The notes: generated from the letters alone by a model not told the origin. A DNA stretch of 64,000 nt from Sipunculus nudus (GCA_026874595.1 CM049321.1:6192979-6256978), one strand, 5' to 3'. Positions 34,945 to 48,600 are shown, counted from the first letter of the stretch. Program-made: numbers and translations.

Positions 34945-37456
34945 ATTTTTTAACTTACAATCCAACTGGCTTGGTTACGTAGGCGAAACGCAATTTTCTT
35001 TGCGATCTTTTACTTAATGAATATGTTGGTATTGTTTTTCTCCAGGAAACGTGGCTTTCCGAGTCGAGATCCCAGGTATTGGGTACAGTGAATGCTTAGT
35101 ATATCCTCACGGATAATAGTGGAATAGAGAGTAGAGAAAACATCCTACAAGGCCGGCCATATGGCAGTGTAGCTGTTATGTGGAAAAAGACCTTGTCGAA
35201 CGTAAATCCCATTAAATATGAACATAAGTGCATTTGTGCGGCTACTATGATGTTAAACAGTGGAGCCCTCGTGTAATTAGTTTACGCCTATTTGCCCTGT
35301 GACAACTATTCCAGTGTTGATTTTTTAATCCGTTAAATGTTGAATGTCTTATGACCATTGTCTTATTGAAAAGATTGAGCCCACAGCTATTATAATAGCG
35401 GGAGATCTGAATACAGATATTTAGAGAAATAATGCATGATCGAGATATCTCAGAGAGTATTGTCGTACCTTAGGTCTTCAGGTGGTATTGAGAGCCGATT
35501 TATCCTCAGATGTTACATATGAAGATGGCCAGGGACGTACTTCTACTATTGATAACTTTCTATGTACAGAAAACCTTTATAATGACAAAATGTCAGTAAA
35601 TGTACTGGACTGTGAATTGAATAGTTCATTACAAAAACCTGTCATAATGTCATTAAAACCGGACGCGGTCATTCACAACTACGCAGTGAAAGATTCAGAT
35701 AGTGTTGTAAATAAAGTGGACTGGATCCATGCTTCAAATGAAGAACTTGATTCATATCGCAACACTCTTGAAAGTCTCATGAATGATTTAGGTGCACAAT
35801 ATTGTGATGTAATTACCTGTAAAGATAGGATGTGCGATGATATAAAACACAAACAATTAATAAATGAGCTGTGTGTACATATTACAAACAGATGCATTAC
35901 TGCAGGTCTGAGTTGTATCAGAACAAAATCTAGATTTCGTAAGAATAAAACTTACTGGAATGAGCTAGTTAAGCCGAATAAGAACAGAGCTCTTTTCTGG
36001 CATGTCATATGCATCCAGTGTGGCAGACCACAAAACGGATTAGTAGCGGATATTCGTAGGGCAACGAGAGTGCGATATCATACGGAAATAAAATATTTGA
36101 AGAAAAAGTCGTATGTCCGAATTGGCTTGCTTTTATAACAAGAGAGACTTCTGGGGTGAGCTTAAGAAGATGAAAATATCAAATAAAATATTTCCGAATA
36201 TTATTGATGATCAGTGCACAGATGATTGTCCAGTGTTTTAAGACTAAATATTGTAACTTGTATAACAGTGTTGTGACTGATTATGATGAAATAGCCTGTA
36301 TTAGACAACAAACATCCAGATTGATATCGCATTGCCATGAGACCTATGCCATATACGTCGATCATGTAAAACAGGCACCCAATCTTTTTAATATCAGGAA
36401 AAGGTGATGGAAATAGGGGTCTGTCTTTTGATCATATAATTCATGGTTTTCATCAGTTATTTGTGTTATTGTCACTTGTGTTTAATTTGATGCTTTTACA
36501 TGGGGTTACACCCGATTATCTACTTGAATATGTTATTTTGTCGATACCAAAGGATCCTGTAGGAAATTTATCAAACAGAAAAAATTATCGAGGTATCTAG
36601 TTGGTAGTAGTGTTTGTAAACTGTTTGGAATTGTTATCCTTCAACGATGCCGGAAACAACTTGAGACATCAAATCTGCAGTTTGCTTTCAAAAAGCAACA
36701 TTCCACTATTATGTGTACGTCTGTGTTAAAGGATATTCCTGCAACCTACATGTCACGTGGTTCCAATGTTGTTTACAAGACGCTTCTAAAGCTTTTGACA
36801 AAATTCATTTTGTTAAATTATTTAACCTCCTTTATCGTAGAAAAGTACCTGCTATTATCATTCGACTGTTACTTGATATGTATATGAGACAAAAAGTATG
36901 TGTGAGATGGAAAAGCAAGCTTAAAAATTGCTTTTCTGTGTCCAAGGGATTGAGACAAGGCGGTATATTATCCCCGCTGCTCTTTAGTGTTTACATGGAT
37001 GTACTAGTGGGCAGATTGATGGAAAAGGGTATAGGATGTTATGCTGGAAGTCATTTTGCGGGAGCTATTGTATATGCGGACGATGTTACACTTTTAAGTC
37101 CATTTCGCAATGGATCACAAAAGATGATTAAATTTGCGAAGAATTCGGCAAGGAATACAAAGTTACATATAATGCCAAAAAACACTACTTGTATAATATT
37201 CAGCAGGAAACCATGTTCATGTCCCGAACTCGAGTTAAATAATATCAAATTGAAATGGAAAGAAAATGTTCGTCATTTGGGTGTATATTTGAATTATGAT
37301 TAAACTGGTGACGTAGCTATATTTAGAAAAAGGAGTGATTTTATATTCACGGTTAATAAGTTGATGGCGAATTTCGGAACTCTTTCATCTCTTTCTTTGA
37401 ATGTTCTCTTCCACAATTTTTGTTGTTCTTTAAACGGATGTCAAACGAGGTGTCTT
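34945..37456 (+). mobile_element. CR1/Jockey-like LINE, 5' part (decayed)
   Basis: An endonuclease/reverse-transcriptase polyprotein with stops and frameshifts. Endonuclease motifs in order: TYNPTGLVT, FLQETWLSES (35,025-35,060), VYAYLPCDNYS (35,281), IIIAGDLNTDI (35,391) and STIDNFL (35,538). The linker is open at 35,482-36,138. Reverse transcriptase at 36,713-37,303 shows DASKAFDKIHF, GLRQGGILSPLLFSVYMD and YADDVTLLSP with an intact YADD. The thumb region (LFHNFCCSLNGCQT) is interrupted at 37,456 by another LINE and resumes at 42,069. The 5' end is truncated, next to the copy B promoter. Confidence 0.85.
37445..37456. repeat. Target-site duplication, left copy
   Basis: ACGAGGTGTCTT, identical to 42,057-42,068 on the other side of the inserted Tx1/L1-like LINE. 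The last bases merge with the element's T-run (poly(A) on -), so the length is 12 bp with slight ambiguity. Confidence 0.88.
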
Positions 37457-37582
37457 TTTTTTCTGTTTTATTTTCCACAATACACACATGCCATATAAAC
37501 ATAACATCTTCGTTAAATGTATAACATAGCAATCAAAGATTTACAAATGTGTCATAAGTCTAAGCGTTAATACTTTACTCGA

Positions 37583-40500
37583 TTATATGACAACTTCGCT
37601 GTCAAATAAATATCTAACATCAGTACCATTTCCGTATCTTGACCTACTGATAGACTTTTTCCCAAGAAGCAGAGTTTTGTTTACGAAATTTGCGTCTTGA
37701 ACTGATAAATTATCTTGTACTCTATCCTCCGTACTATAACCTAAGATAACACGCCTTTCGCTTAAGATAATTCGTCTGTTAATAACGTTAGGAATATAAT
37801 TTTCTATATACTCCCAGAACGGCATTAATTTTTTACACCGGTAAAAGAAATGTTATATATTCAGCTTCGTCACAGAACATACATTTTTCTGAATCAGCTA
37901 TGCCCATTTTGTGTAACATAACTTTTGTCGGAAAAATATTATGCAATATCTTCCACTGTAGTACCCGGAGTCTAATTTCCCCAGAACAATAATATGCAGT
38001 TTCCCAATAACTCTTTGCGAGTTCTGTTCCGGGGTATTTTCCTTCCCAGAACCGCTTAGACGGGGGCTGGTCTACAGTATCGGAGGTTATCGACAATCTT
38101 AATTTTTTCAAGTTCCAATCAGCGATCGGAGTGCTCCTAAAGATTACCTTTAGTGGCGCCATCTGTAGGCGTTTTTTTGAGCTTTGAATAGCATTCATCA
38201 TCACGTTATATTCCAGGATTCTACTTGGGCCATCACCTATCAACTGCACTGCCTGTTCATAGGTTATCATTACGTCCCGGATAAACATATCCTGGATAAA
38301 TATAATACCAGCCTTGATCCAATCTTTAAAGAAAAGAGGATTGTTTTTATATACTATCATCTTATTATTCCATATCACATTATTAGTCAATAAGTCTGTA
38401 TCTGAAAACTTATTAAGCTGTAACCAGTTCATCAAGACAGTTTTATAAAATGCTGATGTAATGAGATTTATACCTTTGGTCTCCTTCACAGAGGTATTGC
38501 TTGTAAAAACCGAGAGATTACGACCCATTTTATTAAAATAAAAGATAGGTATATTTTTCCAGCTTTCTTTTTTATCGGTTTCCAGCTCTTTAACCCACCT
38601 TGGCTTGTTGCAGTTCTTTAACATTAATCATCTTTATCCCGCCGTTTTTGTAATCAGCTGTTAGTACTTTTCGTTTTACTTTCTCTAAGCCTTTTCTGTT
38701 ACTAGTGCTTTTCCACAGGAACTTAAATATCATCTTATTTATTTCGTGTAATACATGGTCAGGAAGCGCTAGAGACTGCATAATATAAATTAGCTTTGAA
38801 ATAAGTAATGTTTTGGCGACCACGGCTTTACCCATAATTGATATACTTCTCTTTTCCCATTTATTAATTTCACGTTGAATAAATTCAATCTGTGATTTCC
38901 AATTTACATCTATTTCGGAAGCTGCTATGTGGCTATCAAATGTAATGCCTAAAATTTTTATTCTTGTGTGAGGGTAAACATTCCACCTAATGCTGCCATA
39001 TGTATTTATACTTGTTTTGTTCCTGCAAATCCACAAGCCTTCGGTTTTGTTCAGATTAAGTGTTAAACCGGAAGTTCTCCTAAAGTTTATTAAGATATCA
39101 AAACATTCTGTAATATCATTTTCGTTTTTCATAAAAAGAGTAATATCATCTGCATATAGCGCGATTTTCGTGAATTTAATATCATAGTTCTCATCTGGTA
39201 GCTGTATACCTTCAATGTTTTTATTTTGTTTTATTTTAAGAGAAAGTAATTCTAGAGCGACTACAAAAACTAGAGGCGAAAGGGGGCATCCTTGCCTTAC
39301 GCCCCTTTGAACTGGGAACATTTGTGTGAGCCAACCGTTATACTGAATACAGTTCTCGCTTGCCTCATACAATACGTCTATCCAGCGTAAGAAATCTGGG
39401 CCGAATCCGAACAAGTCAAAAGCCTTAGCTATATAATTTTTGGAGATGGAGTCAAAAGCTCCCTTAAAGTCGAGTGCGACGATGGCTCCCTCTTTCTGAT
39501 ATCTGTCTGTATATGTGATGATATCATCAATCTGACGAATAATAGTCGAGATATTGCGATTTTTAATAAATCCAACTTGATCTGGGCTTACAATATGATT
39601 TATAACTTGCTGAAGGCGTAGAGCTAAAACCTTTGCTATTAGCTTGTAATCAGTATTTGTAATGCTTATAGGGCGCCAGTTTGACAAAATATTTTTTTGG
39701 TGAGCCTTTGCCTTTATGAAGTAGGGTGATAACCCCTCGTCTTTGGGGGACGGATAATTTTCCATGTTGGAACCCTGCATTAAAAGAGTTAACAACCAAA
39801 GTGTTAATTTTTGGCCAAAAGAATTTGTAAAATTCCGTGGTCAGTCCGTCCAGACCCGGACTTGATCCATTTTTCAATTTTTGTAGAGCCCTAGCAACTT
39901 CTTCCTTATTCACCAAACCTTCACATTTCATTTTCCGTTCTTCCGTTAGTTTTGGGTAATTAATATCTCCAATAAAATCTTTGAAGTTCTGCGCATTCGT
40001 CTCTAGTTTGTCTTTGTACAGATCACTATAATGTTTATGTAACTGTTTTAATATAACCGTCTGGCTCGTTATTATTTTACCTGATTCATCTATAAGACTT
40101 TGTATGTATTTTTGAGTTGCTCTTGCCTTCTCAAGATTTAAAAAATAACTCGTGTTCTTTTCGCCTTGTTCATTCCATTTAATTCTCGCTCTGGTTTGTG
40201 CACTTCTTGTTTCGTGTATGGCAATAACATCTATATCGGACCTTAAATGTGATGCTTTAATTTGTAACTCTTCATTTGAGGAGTCATTTGCTAATTGTTT
40301 TTCTATCGTATACAACATATTTGTCAATTCCGATAGTTTTGATTTTCGTTCTGCTGATTTCTGTTTATCATATTCTACTGTAAATTCTTTTATTTTAACT
40401 TTGCAAAGCTCCCACTGTAATTGAGCATCATTTTTAAACTCATTGTCGTTTGTATAAAAATCTGTAAGGAGATCATTTATCATATTAATAAATTTTTTAT

Positions 40501-41272
40501 CCTCTAGCAATGAATTATTAAATTTCCAATAAGATGAACCCCTGGGTTCTTTATTTACTTGTATTTTAACTGAAACTGCCTTGTGATCTGTGCAAGGAAT
40601 GTAAGTGATGTTACTACATTTAACCATATCTAATAGTGTTTCATTTACAAATATGTAATCAATTCTCCTGGCTATATAAGGGTTAGTTCTACACCAAGTG
40701 TACATTTTATCCTTATTATTAAATATTCTCCAAGTATCATTTAAAAGGACATCATTTACCAATTTACAGAAACTTTCAACTTCTTTTTTCTTATGACTAT
40801 TGCCTGAAATAATGTCCAAATCATTATCCATAACTGAGTTAAAATCTCCGAGTAAGGCTATACAATCAGTATTCATCTGTTGTCCTTCAAGTATAAATTT
40901 CAATTTATGATAAAAATTAGCCTTTTCGATTGAATCGCATGGTGCATACACATTGAAAACCTTGTATAGCATATCATTTAACCTAAATGAAATCCCCAGT
41001 ACTCTTTCACTTGTGATTTCGGTAATTTCTTTTAAATTTTCTAATTTTGAAACTATTTCTTTACTGACTAATATCGCCAGACCATTTTTGTGTTTGCCAC
41101 CTGCGACTTGGAAAACTTTACCATTCCATTGCTTTTCAAAAAATTCAATAAGTTCATGATCAATATAAGTTTCTTGCAGGCAAGCTATTCCAACTTTTTG
41201 CGATTTAAGCGTATTTAAGATAGTGCTTCTTCTTAACTTGGTTCTCAGACCATGGCAATTCAGGCTAACCAA
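37583..41272 (-). pseudogene. LINE ORF2: endonuclease-reverse transcriptase, 3 frameshifts
   Basis: The APE-type endonuclease is complete: SLNCHGLR, CLQETYID, VYAPCDS, LLGDFNSVMD, RRIDYIFVN and CTDHKAV. The linker has RIKWNEQGEKNTSYFLNLEK. The reverse transcriptase has SGLDGLTTEFYK, NWRPISITNTDYK, ALDFKGAFDSIS, GVRQGCPLSPLVF and ALYADDITLF. The C-terminus has CMFCDEAEY, then H..F-x-x-C just past a frame break. Breaks lie near 39,692-39,698 (a run of seven T), near 38,600 and near 37,850. Otherwise the frame is open over more than 1.1 kb, so decay is modest. Motifs and a CCHC ORF1 place it in the L1/Tx1 group (family knowledge). Confidence 0.9.
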
Positions 41273-41380
41273 ATTCAGTAAGAATCCGGCAGACAGTATG
41301 AGAACGTTTTTAGAAAATCATTTATTCCAGAGACATGTCCGGTCACATCCGCAGAGAAGTCAAAGTAATGGCCATCCTCG

Positions 41381-42056
41381 TCATACTGGAGAGTTGTGGA
41401 GCTCTTGTCTTTTCTGTGTCTGGTCACCTGTGGGGGATGATGCTTTTCTTTTATTCTGCTCTCCCAGTTTAATCGCCTTTAAGAAGTTGTCAATCTCTAT
41501 CACCTTCATTTTATCTGCCCGGGAGGTGGAGCATGAGCGTGATCTGTCGACTTTTGTCTGTCTTCTAGCTTTTCTGGGCTTGCGACCACTATTAGAGATT
41601 TCACCATTCTTGCAGTTTACTTCTATGTCGGTAAGTTTTGAGTTTGGATCATGTGTTGATTGAGGCTGGTCCAGATTTTCAGCCATCATATCTGCTTGTC
41701 TTTCCAGCTGCTTAGTGGCATCTGTGAGTTTTTCTATCTCACATGCAGGATCACCCGCTATATGTCCGTCTTGCTGGCAAACTCTACATTTCACTGGGTT
41801 CTCAAACTCTTGTTTAAAGTGGCCTAACTGAAGACAGTTTCCGCACAGCGCATTCGCGCGTTTCTCTTCGTCTTTCTGTTCCCGATGGTAAATACTGGCC
41901 TGGAAAAGCCCCATTAGTATTTTGTTTGGTAATGGGGACTGTGGTCTGGTTATATACACAAACCTGCGGCCTGTCTTCCATCTGGTCAGCTTTCCGTTGT
42001 CATCTCTATCACATTCGTCGAATATCTTGGATCGCAGTTCACATCCTAAGTTTTCT
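41381..42056 (-). pseudogene. LINE ORF1: zinc-knuckle nucleic-acid-binding protein, 5'-truncated
   Basis: Reads GKLTRWKTGRRFVYITRP and LPNKILMGLFQASIYH, then two knuckles: CGNCLQLGHFKQEF (CX2CX4HX4 with Phe where the last Cys is expected) and CRVCQQDGHIAGDPAC (CX2CX4HX6C). A basic, serine-rich tail follows (KPRKARRQTK, RSRSCSTSR). In L1/Tx1 elements this protein binds the element RNA. The start codon is missing: the frame runs back through the truncation point into the host LINE, where an ATG at 42,097 is accidental. Confidence 0.82.
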
Positions 42057-42068
42057 ACGAGGTGTCTT
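42057..42068. repeat. Target-site duplication, right copy
   Basis: ACGAGGTGTCTT, the partner of 37,445-37,456. Confidence 0.88.
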
Positions 42069-42607
42069 AATAACAAGTCAATAGAACGTATGTCCACAAT
42101 GTACAGAATGGCTATACGTAGAGTATGGAGACTTCCTAGAAATTCACATACAGATATTCTTTACGGGATTAGCGGCTTTAAACCAATTACTGGTATACTG
42201 CAAACACGGGTTTTAAACATGTGTGCAAATATGTCCTGTGTAAAGAATTCTGTAGTAAATTTTATTGCACAGACAGCGCAGTACGACTGTACTTGATTTA
42301 TAGGAGCTAATATTAGACATGTGGAGAGGAATAACTTAAAATCTAACGTTATGCGTGTGAATAACAACGTTCAGTTTCTGAAAAAAACTGATTAATTGTC
42401 GAGACGGTCAGATGGAGTTAGCTGGATGCTCTTATTATGATTTATTGGAAATCATAAACTATCTGTCTACTTGCGATGCTGTAACATAGATAATGGTTCC
42501 TTTTGTCATTTAGTTTTTACTCTGCTTATATTATCTGTGAGCACATTTACAGCACTTCTTTTCTGTTTATATTAACACAATTTGTATGTACCTTGGTACG
42601 AATAAAG

Positions 42608-42635
<28 letters not shown>
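42057..42635 (+). mobile_element. CR1/Jockey-like LINE, 3' part after the nested insertion
   Basis: Resumes in the same frame as the 5' part if one copy of the 12-bp duplication is removed: ...NGCQTRCL continues NNKSIERMSTMYRMAIRRVW, then RLPRNSHTDILYGI. W-R-L-P-x-x-x-H-x-x-(I/L)-L is typical of the C-terminus of this LINE group. An internal TGA lies at 42,294 and the frame seems to end near 42,489. The tail is GAATAAAG followed by (AT)n (42,603-42,635), a microsatellite 3' end rather than poly(A). Confidence 0.82.
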
Positions 42636-42638
<3 letters not shown>

Positions 42639-42829
42639 TTCTGAATGTTTATATTGAAAGCAATCTATTACTGAAAACTTTTGCAAAGTTTACTTTTTTA
42701 AAAGAGAAAAATATTTCATAATATGTGGTACACTGGAGTCTGATATTCTGGTCAGAGGGGTTTGTCCTGCATGGTAAAAGGGATTGCGGTGCTCCTGTGC
42801 ACTGTCCCGTGGAAATATTGTTGAAGGGA

Positions 42830-45640
42830 GGGGGGCCTATTGACTGGATGGCGGAGGGGGGGGGGGGGGGTTATTTTGGGAGAAATTTGTTGGGTTAGTG
42901 GTATAATTCTTTGGAGGGTCGAACTATGTCGCGGGGGGGGGGAGTATTGTCCTTTTGACACTCACAATAAAGACGCACGCTATATAACGGTTGAAAAAGA
43001 AACTATATAGGTCACCTCCGGCTTTCTTTGTTCCAAATATTTTGTTTAACTCCAGACTATTATTATTCAGGGTGATATAGGATTTGTGAATGGGGGAATG
43101 GTGGTTGTAAAGGATGGAGAGTGAGACATGGTGTCAACACATTTTAAAATTTAAACTTTAAAGGCGCAATATGGGGTAGTTTAAAATACAGCATGATGCA
43201 AAATTCGGCTATGTTTTCCGGTGTTTAGTACCAAGTGTGCTATCTCCCAAATTTTTTCAGGCCGATGAAATATATCATGAAAAGGTCATGCCACATTTCT
43301 TCTACAGCAATTTATTAATGTACTGTATGGAGAACGACCTGCTATCACATATGCATTCGACATGTTTAGAATTTGTAAATATTTACCATGTTCCATAAAG
43401 TAGACACATGACTATTTACAACCATGCTTTCCAATGGAATATTGTGTTGAAGTGCGAAATGCAAGTTTTGATTGTGGTGGGCAACTGCCGCAGCCGAGAC
43501 GTCATTGAAAGTAACATGAAATCTATCAGCAAACAGTTATCATGTCGGTAGAAATCATACCTCTTTTAGTTTCATTCTACTTGTTTATTTAACAACTGAT
43601 TCTTAACAAGTTTCTGTCCCTTCCTGGGCTGTCTAGGACGGGCGTCAATAAACAGCAATTAAACTGCCCATCCTTTCTCATACTGTAAACGCTTCGATTC
43701 TAGTAAGATGAATATATATATACTTGTTTGTTTATAGAAAAAAATCATATTGTACGACGCCATAACACCATACGAAATCTGAATACTCCCCTTCAGATAA
43801 TTGAATTAAGTGATTTAAAATTTATATAATCAAATGAACATGATAAGGTAAAACACAGTACAACTTACAATTAAAAATTACTGTCTGGGCGTCATAGATA
43901 ATCTTTCAATGCCAACACATCGATTGTATTGAGCATTCAACCTATTTTAAAGCTTCTCTTTCTATTTTATTCTTGTTTTGAATAATAATTGTTCCTATAA
44001 TCAACATTTCTTAACAGCAAGTCACACACACGTATCCTCTAGTTGGGGCCGTTTCCCTAGTTTCTTGCTAAAGTTGCTTCCTTAATATATAAATGCATTA
44101 CATGCCATATATACATTCAATATAGGTATCTTATCTAACATCAGCTGTACTTCGCATACAAGGAAGGTCATTTGCTGCAAATGTTGCAAACATTCACCGT
44201 AAACGTATATAGGCAAACTAAGTTAAAGAGAGAGCAAACTCTGGGCGTACCTTGTCATCTACTTGCTGATCGATGATGGGCATATAGTGATCGGCCCCGA
44301 CAGTCCGTTTGTCCGTCCGTCTATGCTTAAAACAAAATATTTCAAAACATTTTATTTTGGGTGAACGTATGATCAACATGATGGTGGTAAACGTGAATTC
44401 GGCGCTTGAGCAGATCACGCTTAAATCCGACTCGGCCGGATCCGCATAAGCTCCCACAGCAACGGCCCAGAGAGACAGGACAACCTTTTGTGGTTGTTCC
44501 GGGTGTGTAAGGCGACAGTAGAAGATTCTGGTAGACATGAAGAAGCGATGGACGTCGAGAAAGCAACAAAGATACAAGCACAAAAGAATTCAAGACGCCA
44601 CCCCAGGTCAGCTTCAGACGGCCAGGCATCGGGTCCAAGAGGCGAAACCGGACGCGCAAGCAAAGCAGGAGTATGGGTATCTAGACGAATTTTGTTTAGG
44701 ATTTGGTCACAGACGAATGACTTATTTTCATTTTGTTCATGATTTTTATCTCATATTTAATATATCATGTGGTGAGTGATATTTTAAATACTATTACTAA
44801 CATACATCTAATTACCCTGGATAATTGACATGATTGATGTTCTGATATTGTTAGGTTTGAAGAATCTTGAATAATTTACAGATTGTTTAATGTTTTAAAT
44901 TTTAAATCAAACGTTAGATAAGTCTGTTCATCCGTCCATAAACAATGTCTATGCGACCATTTTTTTCAAAGCAGTTCACTTAGATCTTCTTTTAATTAAA
45001 ATGGCATGTGTTTATGGGTCTTCTGAAATGCAGTGTTGTAGTCAAGACCACACTGTCCGAGTCCGAGTGCAAGGAAGATATGAACAGTGTTCGATCCAGA
45101 TTTTGCTATGCGGTTAATGGATGATTGGTTGGGGGGGGGGGCACAGGGGTAAAACAAAACATTAACCCTTACTTCAATCAGCATCTCTGTAAATAGTAAC
45201 ATCAAATGTCTCAACAAATATAGCGTGTTCAGTTGCTCATTTCCTACATAACGCCATTTTGCTAAGTCGTGGGAAAACCTCGCTAATTTTGACGTAGGGA
45301 AACAAGGGTTTTGACTCCGTAAAGGAGAGCAATTCTTTGGCCTGTAAATGAATTCTGCACAAAATCTCGTGTCGGCATAAGCATGGGTATAGGAAAGTCA
45401 TTATTTGGATATGCTGGAAGTCTTGCCCGCAGAATGCCCAACGCTGAGCGGATATTTGACGTGCTACATTTTTTTCATCATTGGAACATAACAATTCGGA
45501 AAAATGACACCGGTCAGTAGATTGATTGAATATTGTACTGTTGTGTCATGTAAATAACCCGTATTTTCTTTGTTCGTCGCCGGGACCATCGGACCTAAAT
45601 TTCGTTTGATCTCCTGAAATATGAAAATACAGTTTACCTA
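42830..45640. repeat. Left arm of large inverted duplication
   Basis: Blocks align with the reverse complement of the right arm: 42,830-43,140 with 55,880-56,170 (TTGTCCTTTTGAC, CCGGCTTTCTT); 43,150-43,740 with 55,270-55,880 (AAAGGTCATGCCA, AAATATTTACCATGT); 44,060-44,690 with 50,790-51,390 (ATACAAGC, CGGATCCG); 45,460-45,640 with 50,040-50,215 (AAAATACGGGTTATT, CTACTGACCGG). Alignable by eye with indels. No intact gene; conserved blocks might be decayed exons or repeats. A 15-G run lies at 42,856-42,870. Confidence 0.85.
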
Positions 45641-48600
45641 AATATGTATCTATAAATATTTGGATTTGGGTTTAACCATTGTAATGACAATAGCTGGTAT
45701 GAATTTCTCAAACATTACTAAATGAGAAAAATGAAATACTGGTGAATCCCTAAATCTACATGCAGAACTCCTCTCCCATGATGATTATACCATATTAATG
45801 ATTTTAAAATACCTCCCTCTTTAGATTAAGACGAGTATGGTCTGAAAATGGTTTTACATTACCCCCTCCCTCCGTGTATCTGAAAATCGATTTCAGATAT
45901 CCCTTCCGATTTAAAATTACCCTTTCAAAACAGTTGTTTCTACATGTTTATTGACATAAAATTCATAAAGTTCTTCTTGATATCTCAAATCTGTTAGAAC
46001 CTTTAAAAATCCTTTGTCTGTTAGTAATTTGTCAAGTGTACGAGTCAATAAAAATATATATAAATAAATATAATATTGTACACAATATCCGACATCTTTT
46101 TTAGACTGATTTCACCTTTTTGATATTGCTTTTTTATTTGGTTTATTGAAATAATTTATGATTGTTAAAAAGTATAACAATGAATCATTGAATCAAATCA
46201 GCATGATGGTAACCGTTACAGTGTAGGGGTAAGCTAAAATTAGGTTTCGAATACCCCAACGGATAAGCCGAAAGTAATTTAAGATAACCGGGCGATATTC
46301 AGACAAAATTATCTTGTAGCTTGAGATAATAAACATATTATTTTAAATGCACAAGTGCTTTTAAACTACACCAGGAACAGATAGGAATGCTTAAATTAAT
46401 TTGACAGTTTGGTAGATAATTCATATGAGACAAATATAAAAAAAAATAATTGTTCAATCAGGAACTTTTCAAAAAGCAATCGATAACCTTTCAATTACTT
46501 TCGGGAGTGGAAAAATGTAATCGATTACAATGGCAATTACTCGGAAAGGTAATTGTAATTACAACTATGTTAAATACAATTACTTTCCACAGACATATAA
46601 CCTTGACATGAGTGATCGTAGATTTAAACAAAATTAACTCTAAGGCATCAAAGTGGATTTTCATGTGTAACGGAACAAATATTCAACTCCATGAACTGTA
46701 TTCATAGAAAATAACAAGCTTACATTTTCCGTTTATAACAATAATAGGGTTCAACCTCATGTTGTAATATACTCTGGCTAAATTTGAAAAAAGCCGAGGC
46801 CAAGGGTCCATTATTACTTATTTAATAAAACATCAATTATATTTAAATTAAGACTATCTAAAATTATTTTGAGTATATGCTTTTCATATAAACTGCAACT
46901 ATCTAGAAAATATATGAACAGCCATGCTTTCCCATTGCGTAGAGATATAGAACAAGAACAAATAGAAAAGTTTGGATCACCCAACTGCTAAAGTAGGCAT
47001 TTTTTTCTGCCCACAAGGTCAAAGGCCATGTCGACAGACCCACATTTTTTAGAAATCTATTGATGCAATTTAAGCCGAATATTACATTCAAATTTTACGA
47101 AGTTGCACATATAGCTCACCGAGCAATAGGGAAAGAAGCCTGTTGATTTGGGTTCAGCATAAGGATCAAAGCTTACGGTCATATTGGCCAGCTGTCCGAC
47201 AATTTGTTTCCGGGTGATAACATCTTTTTTGGAACAAAGAATTGATATCAACCTGGACTTATAGATCATTCATTTTTATAGAAGGATATATGTACATTTA
47301 CGGGTCAGGAGGTCAAAGGTCTAAGTCAATAAAACAAATTTCTGCCCATTTCAAAGCAAACCTTTTATTTCCAAATCTTACCTCTTCCACACATGCCTTC
47401 TAATAGGAAATGATCCTTCCATCACAAGGTCAGAGGTCAAGGTCATTTAGATTTAGGATGCCCCCTCGAGAGACAAGCGTACTTTAGTGGAGACTCTGTC
47501 AAACCAGCGGCGACAAGCGCTAGTGATTGCATGTATGTACAGAGCTAAGCGGCTTGGACTAGAAGACTCCATACGAAAATCATGTGTGCGACGATCATTG
47601 GACTAGTAGCAGATGAACTTTCTGTGATTTGTGCTTACGACTAGTGTTAGGATTAATCGGGCTCAGTGATTTTGGGTACTATTGACTCTAAGAATCTTCA
47701 CATCTAATGTGTGGAACGCCTTTCCAGAGAACTGTGGGTTTTAATTCAACAAAATTCTATTTATTCTCTACACTTTTTTATCTGTTTGAGTTTATATGTG
47801 ATATCAGCCACTTTAGGCTACCGTTTGAATAATATCGAAATTCCATTCCTTCACGAATGTGACATTCCATGGCGAATGTGCTATCAGGTTTGACTTTACC
47901 GCTTAAGGCTTACATCCTTTCAAGAATTTTATTTCTTGATTACATTGTGAATTTTTCATATTGATAATTAACTTAACTCTTGAGGCTGTTTAATGTGAAG
48001 TAATATTTGAAATTGGGAATTAGTGCTGAGACTTAACACATACATACTCCACATAAAGTTATTGCAGTTCAATACTTAGATATGATAAACCACTGTATTA
48101 TACCTGATAATTACTCAGACAAGAGTAGAGATTAGTCAGCTAGTGTTGCTAAGTTTAAATTAGTATGTTATGGTTATCACATAATTCCTCTCACTAACAG
48201 AGCCATCAAACTTATTTTGCTGTGCCACAAAACTTATAACAGGTACGGCCAAGTTAAATTATTTATCTAAAATGCAGCTCTCTGGTCGACCTTTTCTTCT
48301 ACTGGCAAACGCCAATGGTTATAGGACGGTCAGCGCCACACATCTCAGCCTCCCTGACCTACGGTCTTTTCCGAAGAGGTCATCAGTAATTGGTGGTCTT
48401 TAACAGAGTATTTGTTTGCTCCATGGACCTTTATGTTCGTACAACAGAGATATATCACAGGACACGGATTTCCGTGTATGGAGTACATGAATACATGAAT
48501 TTAATGCAAATGTTACCAAGCGGGTTGAGCTATCTATTGAATATATGGGATTGCAGTTGGTGTTCTCATAGCAACGATGTAGTTCTACTGTACTGATAAT

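Larger units (their letters stand above)
37457..42056 (-). mobile_element. Tx1/L1-like LINE, 5'-truncated, nested
   Basis: About 4.6 kb on -, ending in AAAACAGAAAAAAAA (short poly(A), 37,449-37,463) and flanked by the 12-bp duplication. Order: ORF1 with zinc knuckles, ORF2 endonuclease, reverse transcriptase, C-terminal CxxC...H...C motif, short 3'UTR. The 5' end falls inside ORF1, a typical truncated target-primed insertion. Three frameshifts break ORF2. It sits inside the CR1-like LINE and is therefore younger than it. Confidence 0.9.
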
